DNA of 64,000 nucleotides from Candidatus Sulfidibacterium hydrothermale. Lineage in GTDB: Bacteria > Bacteroidota > Bacteroidia > Bacteroidales > F082. The first letter of the stretch is position 1, and each line of letters starts with the position of its first letter. The notes below the pieces were generated by a model that searched no databases, was not told the DNA's origin, and saw only the letters and a list, made by a program, of their open reading frames with translations. The stretch lies in assembly GCF_020149915.1 (NCBI RefSeq), contig NZ_CP083760.1, positions 434,001-498,000 of the forward strand, given 5' to 3'. The position numbers were made by a program, and so were the translations under genes. This document shows, piece by piece, positions 44,822 to 52,803 of the stretch.

Positions 44822-44910
44822 AAACAAAAATTTGGCGCTAAATTAACCCAAATTCACTAAAAGAATAAAATGAAGAAAAGCTTTTGTTTTTTCAGTGATG
44901 GGTTTGTGGA

Positions 44911-46002
44911 TTATTTTTTGTCGTTGATAATTTTTTCCTGTCGCCGGATAGATTCTTTGTGAATCAGATTCAACAATTTTTTCAAAAAAGTTTCTTCTAA
45001 CTGAAGATGAGTTCCGATGGAAAGCCGGTCGGAGAGAATTCCGGCCCAGCGTTTCATTTGCAAAATAGTAATATTGTTTTCCCTTTTGTAGTCGGCTATT
45101 TCATCAATAATTTCCATCCGTTTGGCCAAGATCTGTAACAATTCGCCATCCAGTTTGTCGATCTCGGTACGGAGAGTTTCCAGTATATTTTCAAAATCGG
45201 GATTGCCGGTTTTGTGGCGCAGCACAAGACGGGATAAGAGTTCTTCTAAAACCGGTGGTGAAACTTGTTGGGATGCATCGGTAAGGGCTTCGTCCGGATT
45301 AGAATGGACCTCCAACATCAGTCCGTCCATCTCCAGGTCAATGGCTTTTTGTGAAATTTCCGGCAACAGATCGCGTCTTCCGCAAATATGGCTGGGATCA
45401 ACAATAATCGGAAGTTGTGGCGCTAACCGTTTAAGCTCGATGGGGATTTCCCACATGGGGGCGTTACGAAAAGGTGACTTCTCGAAATAATGAAAACCCC
45501 GGTGAATGGCGAACAGGTTTTTTATCCCGGCTGCGTTGATACGCTCCAGGGCGCCAACCCAAAGTTTTAAATCCGGAATGATCGGATTCTTGATCATCAC
45601 CGTAACGGGAGCTCCCTTTAATGCCTCGGCCAGTTCTTGCACTACAAAAGGACTAACTACCGTACGGGCACCGAGCCAAAGCACATCAATTTCAAATTCC
45701 AACGCTTTTTCTATGTGTTCGGGCTTGGCAACTTCCACCGCTGTTTTCAGACCTGTTTCGGCTTTTACTCTTTGTAACCAGGGTAAACCTTTTCCGCCGA
45801 CTCCTTCAAAAGAGCCTGGGCGTGTACGGGGTTTCCACAATCCGGCCCGGAAAATTTTTACTTCCGGTATTTGTGCCAGCTGCCGGGCTGTTTGAAGTAC
45901 CTGTTCTTCTGTTTCGGCACTACAGGGCCCAGCCAGGATCAACGGAAACTTTTCAGGATTCCACAGCGGTTCAGAAAATGATATGTCAATATTGGTTCCC
46001 AC
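44911..46002 (-). CDS. DAHP synthase / chorismate mutase fusion
   Basis: A 363-residue bifunctional enzyme of the shikimate pathway. Residues 1-265 are a KDSA-like (type I beta) 3-deoxy-7-phosphoheptulonate synthase: LILAGPCSAE (Cys27 is a metal ligand), RAGLWKPRTRPGSFEG, and IVDPSHICGRRDL. Residues about 270-355 are an AroQ-type chorismate mutase helical domain (LRTEIDKLDGELLQILAKRM). The usual order in Bacteroidota is the same. No ATG precedes the homology; the GTG at 46002 is the only sensible start, and a -7 element lies only five bases before it. Confidence 0.94.
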   Translation of the reverse strand: MGTNIDISFSEPLWNPEKFPLILAGPCSAETEEQVLQTARQLAQIPEVKIFRAGLWKPRTRPGSFEGVGGKGLPWLQRVKAETGLKTAVEVAKPEHIEKALEFEIDVLWLGARTVVSPFVVQELAEALKGAPVTVMIKNPIIPDLKLWVGALERINAAGIKNLFAIHRGFHYFEKSPFRNAPMWEIPIELKRLAPQLPIIVDPSHICGRRDLLPEISQKAIDLEMDGLMLEVHSNPDEALTDASQQVSPPVLEELLSRLVLRHKTGNPDFENILETLRTEIDKLDGELLQILAKRMEIIDEIADYKRENNITILQMKRWAGILSDRLSIGTHLQLEETFLKKLLNLIHKESIRRQEKIINDKK

Positions 46003-46006
46003 GGTA

Positions 46007-46014
46007 CAAAAGTA
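46007..46014 (-). promoter_or_regulatory. Bacteroidota -7 element (TACTTTTG) directly before the DAHP synthase GTG
   Basis: Reads TACTTTTG on the minus strand. With the usual spacing, transcription would begin at or next to the GTG start at 46002, giving a leaderless mRNA. Confidence 0.45.
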
Positions 46015-46068
46015 ACGATTTGAAAAGGCTGTAAAAGATTATAAACGAGATTTCAGAAAAAATTATCC

Positions 46069-46527
46069 CTACTCGTTCATCCATTCAAAAAGCAGATAAT
46101 GATCGCCGTTCATTCCCAGTTTCCGGTACACTTCAATGGCATTCCGGTTGGTTTTATCCACATACAGCCGTATTCCGGCAATGGAATTGTCGGTTTTTGC
46201 CCAGGATTTTATATGGTTATAAAGCATTTTAAAAACACCTTTTCCGCGGTATTCGGGTAAAACGTAAACCGATTGTATCCAAAGTACCAGTTTGTTACGC
46301 CAGTCGCTCCATTCGTAAGTAATCAGCAGCGAAGCCACCACCTGATTGGTTTCCGTATCCGTTGCCACAAAATATTTTCCCTTTTCAGGATTGCGCAGTA
46401 CGTGCATAACCCCTTCGTTTACTGTTTCTTCATCGAGTGACAAATTTTCGGTTTCCAGCGCCATCTTTACCTGAAAAGCTGCAATAAAATCTTTGTCTTC
46501 TTCGGTGGCAATTCTGATTTGTACCAT
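46069..46527 (-). CDS. GNAT family N-acetyltransferase
   Basis: A 152-residue acetyltransferase with the acetyl-CoA loop VYVLPEYRGKGVFKMLYNHI (near 88-107) and the C-terminal KTNRNAIEVYRKLGMN motif. The substrate is unknown. Divergent from purF, with overlapping promoters between them. Confidence 0.9.
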   Translation of the reverse strand: MVQIRIATEEDKDFIAAFQVKMALETENLSLDEETVNEGVMHVLRNPEKGKYFVATDTETNQVVASLLITYEWSDWRNKLVLWIQSVYVLPEYRGKGVFKMLYNHIKSWAKTDNSIAGIRLYVDKTNRNAIEVYRKLGMNGDHYLLFEWMNE

Positions 46528-46536
46528 GTTTTTTAA

Positions 46537-46544
46537 TAATTTTG
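46537..46544 (+). promoter_or_regulatory. Bacteroidota -7 element (TAATTTTG) for purF-like gene
   Basis: Matches TAnnTTTG, 40 bases before the ATG at 46584; it lies within 13 bases of the divergent element at 46557-46564. Confidence 0.45.
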
Positions 46545-46556
46545 AAAAATAATTTT

Positions 46557-46564
46557 CAAAGATA
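46557..46564 (-). promoter_or_regulatory. Bacteroidota -7 element (TATCTTTG) for the GNAT gene
   Basis: Reads TATCTTTG on the minus strand, 30 bases before the GNAT ATG. Confidence 0.55.
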
Positions 46565-46583
46565 AAAATCTCTTTCGAAACCC

Positions 46584-48485
46584 ATGAGCGAAGCCATCAA
46601 ACATGAGTGCGGTATTGCACTGATTCGGCTGCTAAAACCCCTTGAATATTATCAGGGAAAATATGGCACCACCCTTTTCGGATTACAAAAACTTCATTTA
46701 CTGATGCAAAAGCAACACAACCGCGGACAAGATGGTGCCGGTATGGCTTGTGTGAAATTTGATCTTCCTCCCGGAAAAAAATACATTAACCGGATCCGTT
46801 CCAATAGTGCTACGCCGATTAAATCGGTTTTTGACAAAGCTTATCAGGAGCCGGAATCAATTAGCAAGAAGCATCCTGAACGGTTGCAGGATGTGATTTG
46901 GATGAAAGAAAACGTACCGTTTGTCGGAGAGCTTTTCCTGGGACATCTGCGCTATGGTACATACGGGGGCAACGGAGTGAAAAACCTGCACCCGTTGAAA
47001 AGAGCCAACAACTGGAAAACCCGTAACCTGTTACTGGCCGGGAATTTTAACATGACCAATACCGATGAGCTGCTGCAACATCTGATAGAGCTGGGGCAGT
47101 ATCCACAGGAAACTTCTGATACCATTACTGTTTTGGAAAAAATCGGCCATTTTCTGGATGAAGAAAATGAACGGTTGTATCAGGAACTGAAAAAAAGAGG
47201 AATCTCTAAAAAAGAAGCCACGGATGAGATTATCAAACATATTGACCTGTTGCCTGTTTTGCGCGAATCGGCAAAACATTGGGACGGCGGTTATGTGATT
47301 GGCGGATTGCTGGGACATGGCGATGCTTTTGTGCTGCGTGATCCGGCCGGTATTCGTCCGGCATTTTTTTATGCTGATGATGAAATTGTGGTTGCTGCTT
47401 CGGAAAGACCGGTTATTCAAACAGCGCTGAATGTCCCCATTGAAAGAATCAAAGAACTCGAACCCGGTCATGCTCTTATTATCCGTAAAAACGGAGAGCT
47501 TCGCAACGAACGGTTTATTGCGCCGTTGCCCAAAAAATCCTGTTCTTTTGAGCGTATCTATTTCTCGCGGGGTACCGACCGTGATATTTATCTGGAAAGG
47601 AAAAAGTTAGGGTTTTTGCTGGGCGAACAGGTGTTGGAATCCATTCATTACGATTTGAAAAACACGGTGTTCTCGTATATTCCCAATACTGCTTCTGTAG
47701 CTTTCCAGGGATTGGTAGAACGGCTTAATGCTTTTACCATTGAGCAGATCGAAGAAAAGATTCTTTCGGAACAGGGGAAACTGAGCCGGGAACGCCTGGA
47801 TGTCATTTTTTCAACCCGTCCCCGCATCGAAACCATTGCCGTAAAAGATGCCAAATTGCGCACCTTTATCACAACCGACAATCAACGAAACGATTTGGTG
47901 GCACACGTGTACGATGTGACTTACGGCATTGTTCGTGATAACCTGGATACCTTAGTGGTGCTCGATGATTCCATTGTCAGAGGAACGACACTGAAGCAAA
48001 GCATTATCCGTATTCTTGACCGGTTAAATCCCAAGAAGATCATTATTGTTTCATCAGCGCCCCAGATCCGTTATCCGGATTGTTACGGGATAGACATGGC
48101 CCGTTTGGATGATTTTATTGCTTTCCGGGCGGCCATTGCCTTGTTGAAAGAACATCATAATGAAAACATCATCAACGAAGTGTATGCCCGGGCCAAAGCG
48201 CAGGAGAACCTTCCCAAAGAACAAATAGTCAATCCGGTAAAAGCAATTTATCAGCCGTTTACGGCAGAACAGATTTCTGCTAAAATTGCCCAGCTGGTGA
48301 AAGATTCAGATATTCGTGCCGAAGTGGATGTTGTTTATCAAACCATTGAAAATCTGCATAAAGCCATTCCCCATCATAAAGGCGACTGGTATTTTACGGG
48401 CGATTATCCCACCCCGGGGGGAAATAAAGTGGTGAATCAGGCATTCATCAACTATGTGGAGGGGCGAAAAGAAAGAGCGTATTAA
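46584..48485 (+). CDS. purF: Amidophosphoribosyltransferase
   Basis: A 633-residue class II glutamine amidotransferase/phosphoribosyltransferase, longer than the E. coli enzyme, as is common in Bacteroidota. The nucleophile is Cys9 after an eight-residue propeptide (MSEAIKHE then CGIAL), as in enzymes that remove a short leader. The glutaminase half is followed by the PRPP-binding loop VVLDDSIVRGTTLKQS near residue 457. It makes phosphoribosylamine, the first step of purine synthesis. No other purine gene is adjacent. Confidence 0.94.
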   Translation: MSEAIKHECGIALIRLLKPLEYYQGKYGTTLFGLQKLHLLMQKQHNRGQDGAGMACVKFDLPPGKKYINRIRSNSATPIKSVFDKAYQEPESISKKHPERLQDVIWMKENVPFVGELFLGHLRYGTYGGNGVKNLHPLKRANNWKTRNLLLAGNFNMTNTDELLQHLIELGQYPQETSDTITVLEKIGHFLDEENERLYQELKKRGISKKEATDEIIKHIDLLPVLRESAKHWDGGYVIGGLLGHGDAFVLRDPAGIRPAFFYADDEIVVAASERPVIQTALNVPIERIKELEPGHALIIRKNGELRNERFIAPLPKKSCSFERIYFSRGTDRDIYLERKKLGFLLGEQVLESIHYDLKNTVFSYIPNTASVAFQGLVERLNAFTIEQIEEKILSEQGKLSRERLDVIFSTRPRIETIAVKDAKLRTFITTDNQRNDLVAHVYDVTYGIVRDNLDTLVVLDDSIVRGTTLKQSIIRILDRLNPKKIIIVSSAPQIRYPDCYGIDMARLDDFIAFRAAIALLKEHHNENIINEVYARAKAQENLPKEQIVNPVKAIYQPFTAEQISAKIAQLVKDSDIRAEVDVVYQTIENLHKAIPHHKGDWYFTGDYPTPGGNKVVNQAFINYVEGRKERAY

Positions 48486-48543
48486 ACCGTCATCCCTTTC
48501 TCTTTTGTTTAAGTTGTTGTAAAACAGTATTAAATAATAAAAT

Positions 48544-50124
48544 ATGAAACGTTTTGTATTTTCTTTTTTCTTTTTGATTTTAGGATGGAGTGCTTTTGCC
48601 TGTACCAATATTTTGGTGACGAAAGGCGCCTCGGCCGATGGCAGTACTTTTTTGGTTTATTTGAATGATGGGGAATGGCTTTATCATTTAAAAACAACAC
48701 CGGCAGCCGACCATGATATTCATGATTCGCTGGTTTATACCAGTCTTTCGGGAAAAAAGTACAAAATTGCTCAGGTACCACATACTTATGCCATTGTAGG
48801 GTTTCAGATCAACGAATATCAACTGGCTATTGGCGAAACTACTTTTACAGGACGTAAAGAGCTGTGGGATAAAACCCAGCCTTTGAAATACTGGGATTTG
48901 ATGCGACTGGCATTGCTCAGAGCCAAAACAGCCCGCGAAGCCATTAAAGTGATGACCTCACTGGCCGAAAAATACGGTTACGGTAGCGAGGGCGAAACGT
49001 TTTCCATTGCTGATCCTAACGAAGCCTGGCTGCTTGAGATGGTGGGTACCGGAGGCAAAGGCGGTGCCATCTGGGTAGCCCGCCGGGTGCCTGATGGGAT
49101 GATAACGGCTCATGCCAATCATTCACGCATTGGCACTTTTCCGCTGCATGATCCGGAAAATTGTCTTTACTCTAAAAACGTGATCAAATTTGCCAAAAAA
49201 AAGGGTTACTGGAATCCGAAATCGGGAAAACCGTTTGCTTTTAACAATGCTTACGATCCGCCTTCGCCGGCGCATTTGAAATATACGGAAACCCGTGTTT
49301 GGAGTATCTTTCGCCGGGCAGCTCCTTCGCAGCATTTTTCCATGGATTATAACCGCGGAGTGCCGGGAGCCAAACGTTATCCTTTATTTATTAAACCCGA
49401 TAAAAAACTGCGGCTGCAGGATGTTTTTGCCTTGGTTCGTGACCATTACGAAGGCACTCCGCTGGACATGACCCGGTTGCCCGAAGGGGGGCCGTTTGGC
49501 AATCCCAACCGGGTACGTCCGCTGGAATGGAAAACCGATTCGGCTGATTATTCCTGGGAGCGTCCTATTTCTACTTACAACACATCTTTCTCTTTTGTGG
49601 CCCAGCTGCGTAACTGGTTGCCTGATGCCGTTGGCGGCCTGATTTGGTTTGGCGAAGATGATACCTACACCAATTGTTATTTCCCCATTTATTGTTGTGT
49701 AACCGATATCGCCAAACCGTATAAAACCGGTGATATCAATCATTATTCGCAACAATCGGCCTGGTGGGTTTTCAATTTTGTTGCTAATTATGCCAATACG
49801 CGTTATGATCTGATATCAAAAGATATCCGGAAAGTACAGCATACCTTGGAAAGTCGCTTTATCCGGCAGCAAGATTCGATTGAAAAGCTGGCATTGCAAA
49901 AGAAAGGTACCGCCCGTATTGCTTTTCTTACGCAATATTCCAAAGATGCCGGAAATCTGGTTTGGAAACGCTGGATTGCGTTAGGAAACGAACTGGTAAC
50001 CAAGTATAACGACGGATATGTGAAAGAAAACGGTCACATCAAAGCGGTACCTTACCCCAAAGCGTGGCGCGATTACATTATCCGGCAAAATCCGGAAAAG
50101 CACAAAATCCGGAAATGGAAATAG
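48544..50124 (+). CDS. Exported C69 family dipeptidase
   Basis: A 526-residue exported peptidase of the Ntn-hydrolase type (peptidase C69/U34). The signal peptide ends at SAFA, so the mature chain starts with Cys20 (CTNILVTKGAS), the catalytic N-terminal nucleophile. Other marks include GSEGETFSIADPNEAWLLEM near residue 155 and the ITAHANHSRIG segment. It likely cleaves dipeptides in the periplasm. Confidence 0.93.
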   Translation: MKRFVFSFFFLILGWSAFACTNILVTKGASADGSTFLVYLNDGEWLYHLKTTPAADHDIHDSLVYTSLSGKKYKIAQVPHTYAIVGFQINEYQLAIGETTFTGRKELWDKTQPLKYWDLMRLALLRAKTAREAIKVMTSLAEKYGYGSEGETFSIADPNEAWLLEMVGTGGKGGAIWVARRVPDGMITAHANHSRIGTFPLHDPENCLYSKNVIKFAKKKGYWNPKSGKPFAFNNAYDPPSPAHLKYTETRVWSIFRRAAPSQHFSMDYNRGVPGAKRYPLFIKPDKKLRLQDVFALVRDHYEGTPLDMTRLPEGGPFGNPNRVRPLEWKTDSADYSWERPISTYNTSFSFVAQLRNWLPDAVGGLIWFGEDDTYTNCYFPIYCCVTDIAKPYKTGDINHYSQQSAWWVFNFVANYANTRYDLISKDIRKVQHTLESRFIRQQDSIEKLALQKKGTARIAFLTQYSKDAGNLVWKRWIALGNELVTKYNDGYVKENGHIKAVPYPKAWRDYIIRQNPEKHKIRKWK

Positions 50125-50148
50125 ATCCCGATTGTTTTTGACAAACAA

Positions 50149-50814
50149 TTATGGCTCAATGATATAAGGTAAATGAGCCGTGCGGTATTTTTTCTTTTTG
50201 ACTTCTTTACGCATTCTGCGAATGGTTTCAAACGGACCTTTGGCAGCGGTAAGATTTACAAGCCATTTGGGGATGGAGCCGCCCATGTCAATAGACATAG
50301 TGAATATTACTTTTACCCATCCGTCGTTCTCCGGAATAAATTGCCATTGGGCCTGTGCGTAAGGAATCCGGACATGATGCGGATCTTTTGGAATGTAATC
50401 GGGCACTGCTTCCCCATAAATGGTAACTACTTTGGTTTTTTTGTCTTGGGAAAGCCGGGCATGCGTAATGATATCACGGTCAGTTACCGGCCAGGGCGCA
50501 TCGGTTTGCGAATACAAAAACCATTCAAAATCATTTTTCTTTTGCAGAAGGTTTGTTTTTTTATTTAAATACACCCAGTTTTTATGGTTTTTATTGTCAA
50601 TGAGTAAAGCAACAAGAGCAGATAATGAAGTTTTGATTTCTGTTTCGGCTTTGATGATCTGAAGATTGGAAGAATTACTTTTTTTGGAATAGACAAAAAC
50701 GGAATCGGATTTTTTTACACATTTCCATTTCCCGTTTTGTGCACCGGTAAAAACAGGAAAGACAACCAGAATAAAAGACAATGTAACAAGAATTATTTTA
50801 GTTTTCGAAATCAT
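50149..50814 (-). CDS. Exported START-domain protein
   Basis: A 221-residue protein with a signal peptide (MISKTKIILVTLSFILVVFPVFTGAQ gives cleavage after residue 25 or so; the key part is the hydrophobic core and GAQ) followed by a START-like lipid-binding domain: YSQTDAPWPVTDRDIITHAR near 95-115 and the closing WVKVIFTMSIDMGGSIPKWL. It probably binds a lipid or hydrophobic ligand in the periplasm. Its ATG overlaps the ribF stop by 4 bases, so it belongs to the asd-ribF operon. Confidence 0.87.
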   Translation of the reverse strand: MISKTKIILVTLSFILVVFPVFTGAQNGKWKCVKKSDSVFVYSKKSNSSNLQIIKAETEIKTSLSALVALLIDNKNHKNWVYLNKKTNLLQKKNDFEWFLYSQTDAPWPVTDRDIITHARLSQDKKTKVVTIYGEAVPDYIPKDPHHVRIPYAQAQWQFIPENDGWVKVIFTMSIDMGGSIPKWLVNLTAAKGPFETIRRMRKEVKKKKYRTAHLPYIIEP

Positions 50815-51734
50815 AAGATTCGAATCGAATGCTCTTTGTCTTTTGCCAGTTGTTGTTTTAATGCCTCTATGTTTTCAAATTTCTTTTCGTCGCGCAAGCG
50901 GTCAACAAATTCAATGGTAATTTTTTCACCATAAATTTCTTCGTCGAAATCGAAGATGTTAACTTCAATGGTTAAATCACCATGATCTATTGTAGGCCGT
51001 ACCCCGATGTTTCCCATGCCTTTATAAACCTGGTTTTTAACAATCACCCGGCAGGCATAAACACCGTTTGCCGCAATTAATTTGTATTCGTTGGGCAACT
51101 CCAAATTGGCGGTTGGATAGCCAATTTTACGGCCCAGTGCTTTTCCGCGGACCACTTCGCCGGTGATGGCATATTCGTAGCCCAGCATCCGGTTGGCTTC
51201 TTTTACGTTTCCTTCGTGCAAAAGGTTTCGAATACGGGTAGAACTTACCGGAACCCCATCGACATAAAACGGCGGAACTTCTTCCACTTCATACCCAAAT
51301 TTATCTTTTAACCGTTCGAGCAGGGCAATATTCCCCTCGCGGTTTTTCCCAAAATGATGGTCATAACCGATAATGAATTTTGCCGGATGGATATATTTTA
51401 CCACGTAATCTTCAATAAATTGCTCAGAACTGTTTTGCGCAAATTCTTTGGTAAATGGAATAATGACCAGATGATCAATTCCCGCTTTTTCAAGCCGCTC
51501 GGTCTTTTTTTCACGGGTATTGATGAATTTCAGGTGGATACTATCCTGATATAAAACCAAGCGCGGATGCGGATGGAAGGTAATTACCACCGTTTCTCCA
51601 CCGGTTTTCCGGGCTTCCTCTTTCATTCTGGAAAAGATCGCCTGATGACCCAAATGTACCCCGTCAAAAGTTCCGATGGTTACGATGGGACGATTTACAT
51701 TTTTAAAGTCCTTTATGCATTGATAAACTTTCAA
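50811..51734 (-). CDS. ribF: Bifunctional riboflavin kinase / FAD synthetase
   Basis: A 307-residue enzyme: N-terminal nucleotidyltransferase domain (TIGTFDGVHLGHQAIFSRM, then PVSSTRIRNLLHEG) and C-terminal flavokinase domain (GRKIGYPTANLELPNEYKL). The start is a TTG at 51734; the family N-terminus (KVYQCIKDFKNV) begins immediately there and no ATG is available. It converts riboflavin to FMN and FAD. It follows asd by 11 bases. Confidence 0.95.
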   Translation of the reverse strand: MKVYQCIKDFKNVNRPIVTIGTFDGVHLGHQAIFSRMKEEARKTGGETVVITFHPHPRLVLYQDSIHLKFINTREKKTERLEKAGIDHLVIIPFTKEFAQNSSEQFIEDYVVKYIHPAKFIIGYDHHFGKNREGNIALLERLKDKFGYEVEEVPPFYVDGVPVSSTRIRNLLHEGNVKEANRMLGYEYAITGEVVRGKALGRKIGYPTANLELPNEYKLIAANGVYACRVIVKNQVYKGMGNIGVRPTIDHGDLTIEVNIFDFDEEIYGEKITIEFVDRLRDEKKFENIEALKQQLAKDKEHSIRIL

Positions 51735-51745
51735 TTTCTTCTTTT

Positions 51746-52738
51746 TTAACCCAACAGTTTTTGTTTCAACAAAAATTCAGCAATTTGCACAGCATTGGTA
51801 GCCGCGCCTTTTCTTAAATTGTCAGCAACTACCCATAAATTTATCCCGTTTTCAATGGAAGGATCCCGACGGATACGTCCAACAAAAACTTCATCTTTTT
51901 CATGGGCATACACCGGCATGGGATACAGGTTTTTTTCCGGATCATCCAAAACCACAAGCCCCGACATCTCTTTTAGCAGGAAACGTACTTCATCCATGCG
52001 AAATGGCTTTCTCAACTCCAAATTTATGGATTCGGAATGTCCGCCGATTACCGGCACCCTGACCGCTGTTGCTGATACAGCAATGGTTTCGTCTCCCAGA
52101 ATTTTCCGGGTTTCATTCACCAGTTTTTCTTCTTCAGTAGTATAGCCGTTATCTAAAAAGTCTCCGGCATGAGGAAGCGTATTCAGGTCAATAACATGCG
52201 GATAAATTTTTTCTCCATTCCGGTTTTGCCGTTCGCTCATGAGCTGGTCCACGCCTTTTTTTCCGCTTCCGCTGACCGATTGGTAAGTGGAAACCACAAT
52301 GCGGCGAATGCCGAATTTGCGGTGAAGCGGAGCAATAGCCATCAACATCTGAATGGTCGAACAGTTAGGATTAGCAATAATTTTATCGGTTTTTCGAAGC
52401 ACATTTCCGTTGATTTCCGGAACAATCAGCGGTTTGTCCGGATCCATCCGCCAGGCGGAAGAGTTATCAATTACAATTGTTCCCTCCGCAGCAAACTGTG
52501 GTGCCCACTGACGGGAAACAGAAGCTCCTGCCGAAAATAAAGCAATATCAGGACGTGCTTTAACGGCCTTTTCAGGTGTTATGACCTCTATTTCCGATTG
52601 TTTAAACGGAACTTTTTTCCCTTCCGATTTTTCAGAGGCTACAGCATACAGCCGTGTCAGCGGAAAATTTCGTTCTTCCAGCACCTGAATCATTTTTCGT
52701 CCTACCAGCCCGGTAGCTCCTACAATGGCTACTTTCAT
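51746..52738 (-). CDS. asd: Aspartate-semialdehyde dehydrogenase
   Basis: A 330-residue enzyme with the N-terminal NADP loop GATGLVGRK (8-16), the active-site Cys126 in ANPNCSTIQM, and the HSESINLEL segment with the catalytic His. It makes aspartate semialdehyde for lysine/diaminopimelate, threonine and methionine. It heads an operon with ribF and the START protein; a -7 element lies at 52788-52795 on the minus strand. Confidence 0.97.
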   Translation of the reverse strand: MKVAIVGATGLVGRKMIQVLEERNFPLTRLYAVASEKSEGKKVPFKQSEIEVITPEKAVKARPDIALFSAGASVSRQWAPQFAAEGTIVIDNSSAWRMDPDKPLIVPEINGNVLRKTDKIIANPNCSTIQMLMAIAPLHRKFGIRRIVVSTYQSVSGSGKKGVDQLMSERQNRNGEKIYPHVIDLNTLPHAGDFLDNGYTTEEEKLVNETRKILGDETIAVSATAVRVPVIGGHSESINLELRKPFRMDEVRFLLKEMSGLVVLDDPEKNLYPMPVYAHEKDEVFVGRIRRDPSIENGINLWVVADNLRKGAATNAVQIAEFLLKQKLLG

Positions 52739-52787
52739 CTTTTTTCGTAATTTTTTGTACTTTTATGTGCTTTGACAGCAAACGCTG

Positions 52788-52795
52788 CAAAATTA
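52788..52795 (-). promoter_or_regulatory. Bacteroidota -7 element (TAATTTTG) for asd
   Basis: Reads TAATTTTG on the minus strand, 50 bases before the asd ATG. Confidence 0.5.
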
Positions 52796-52803
52796 CCAAA
52801 ATA

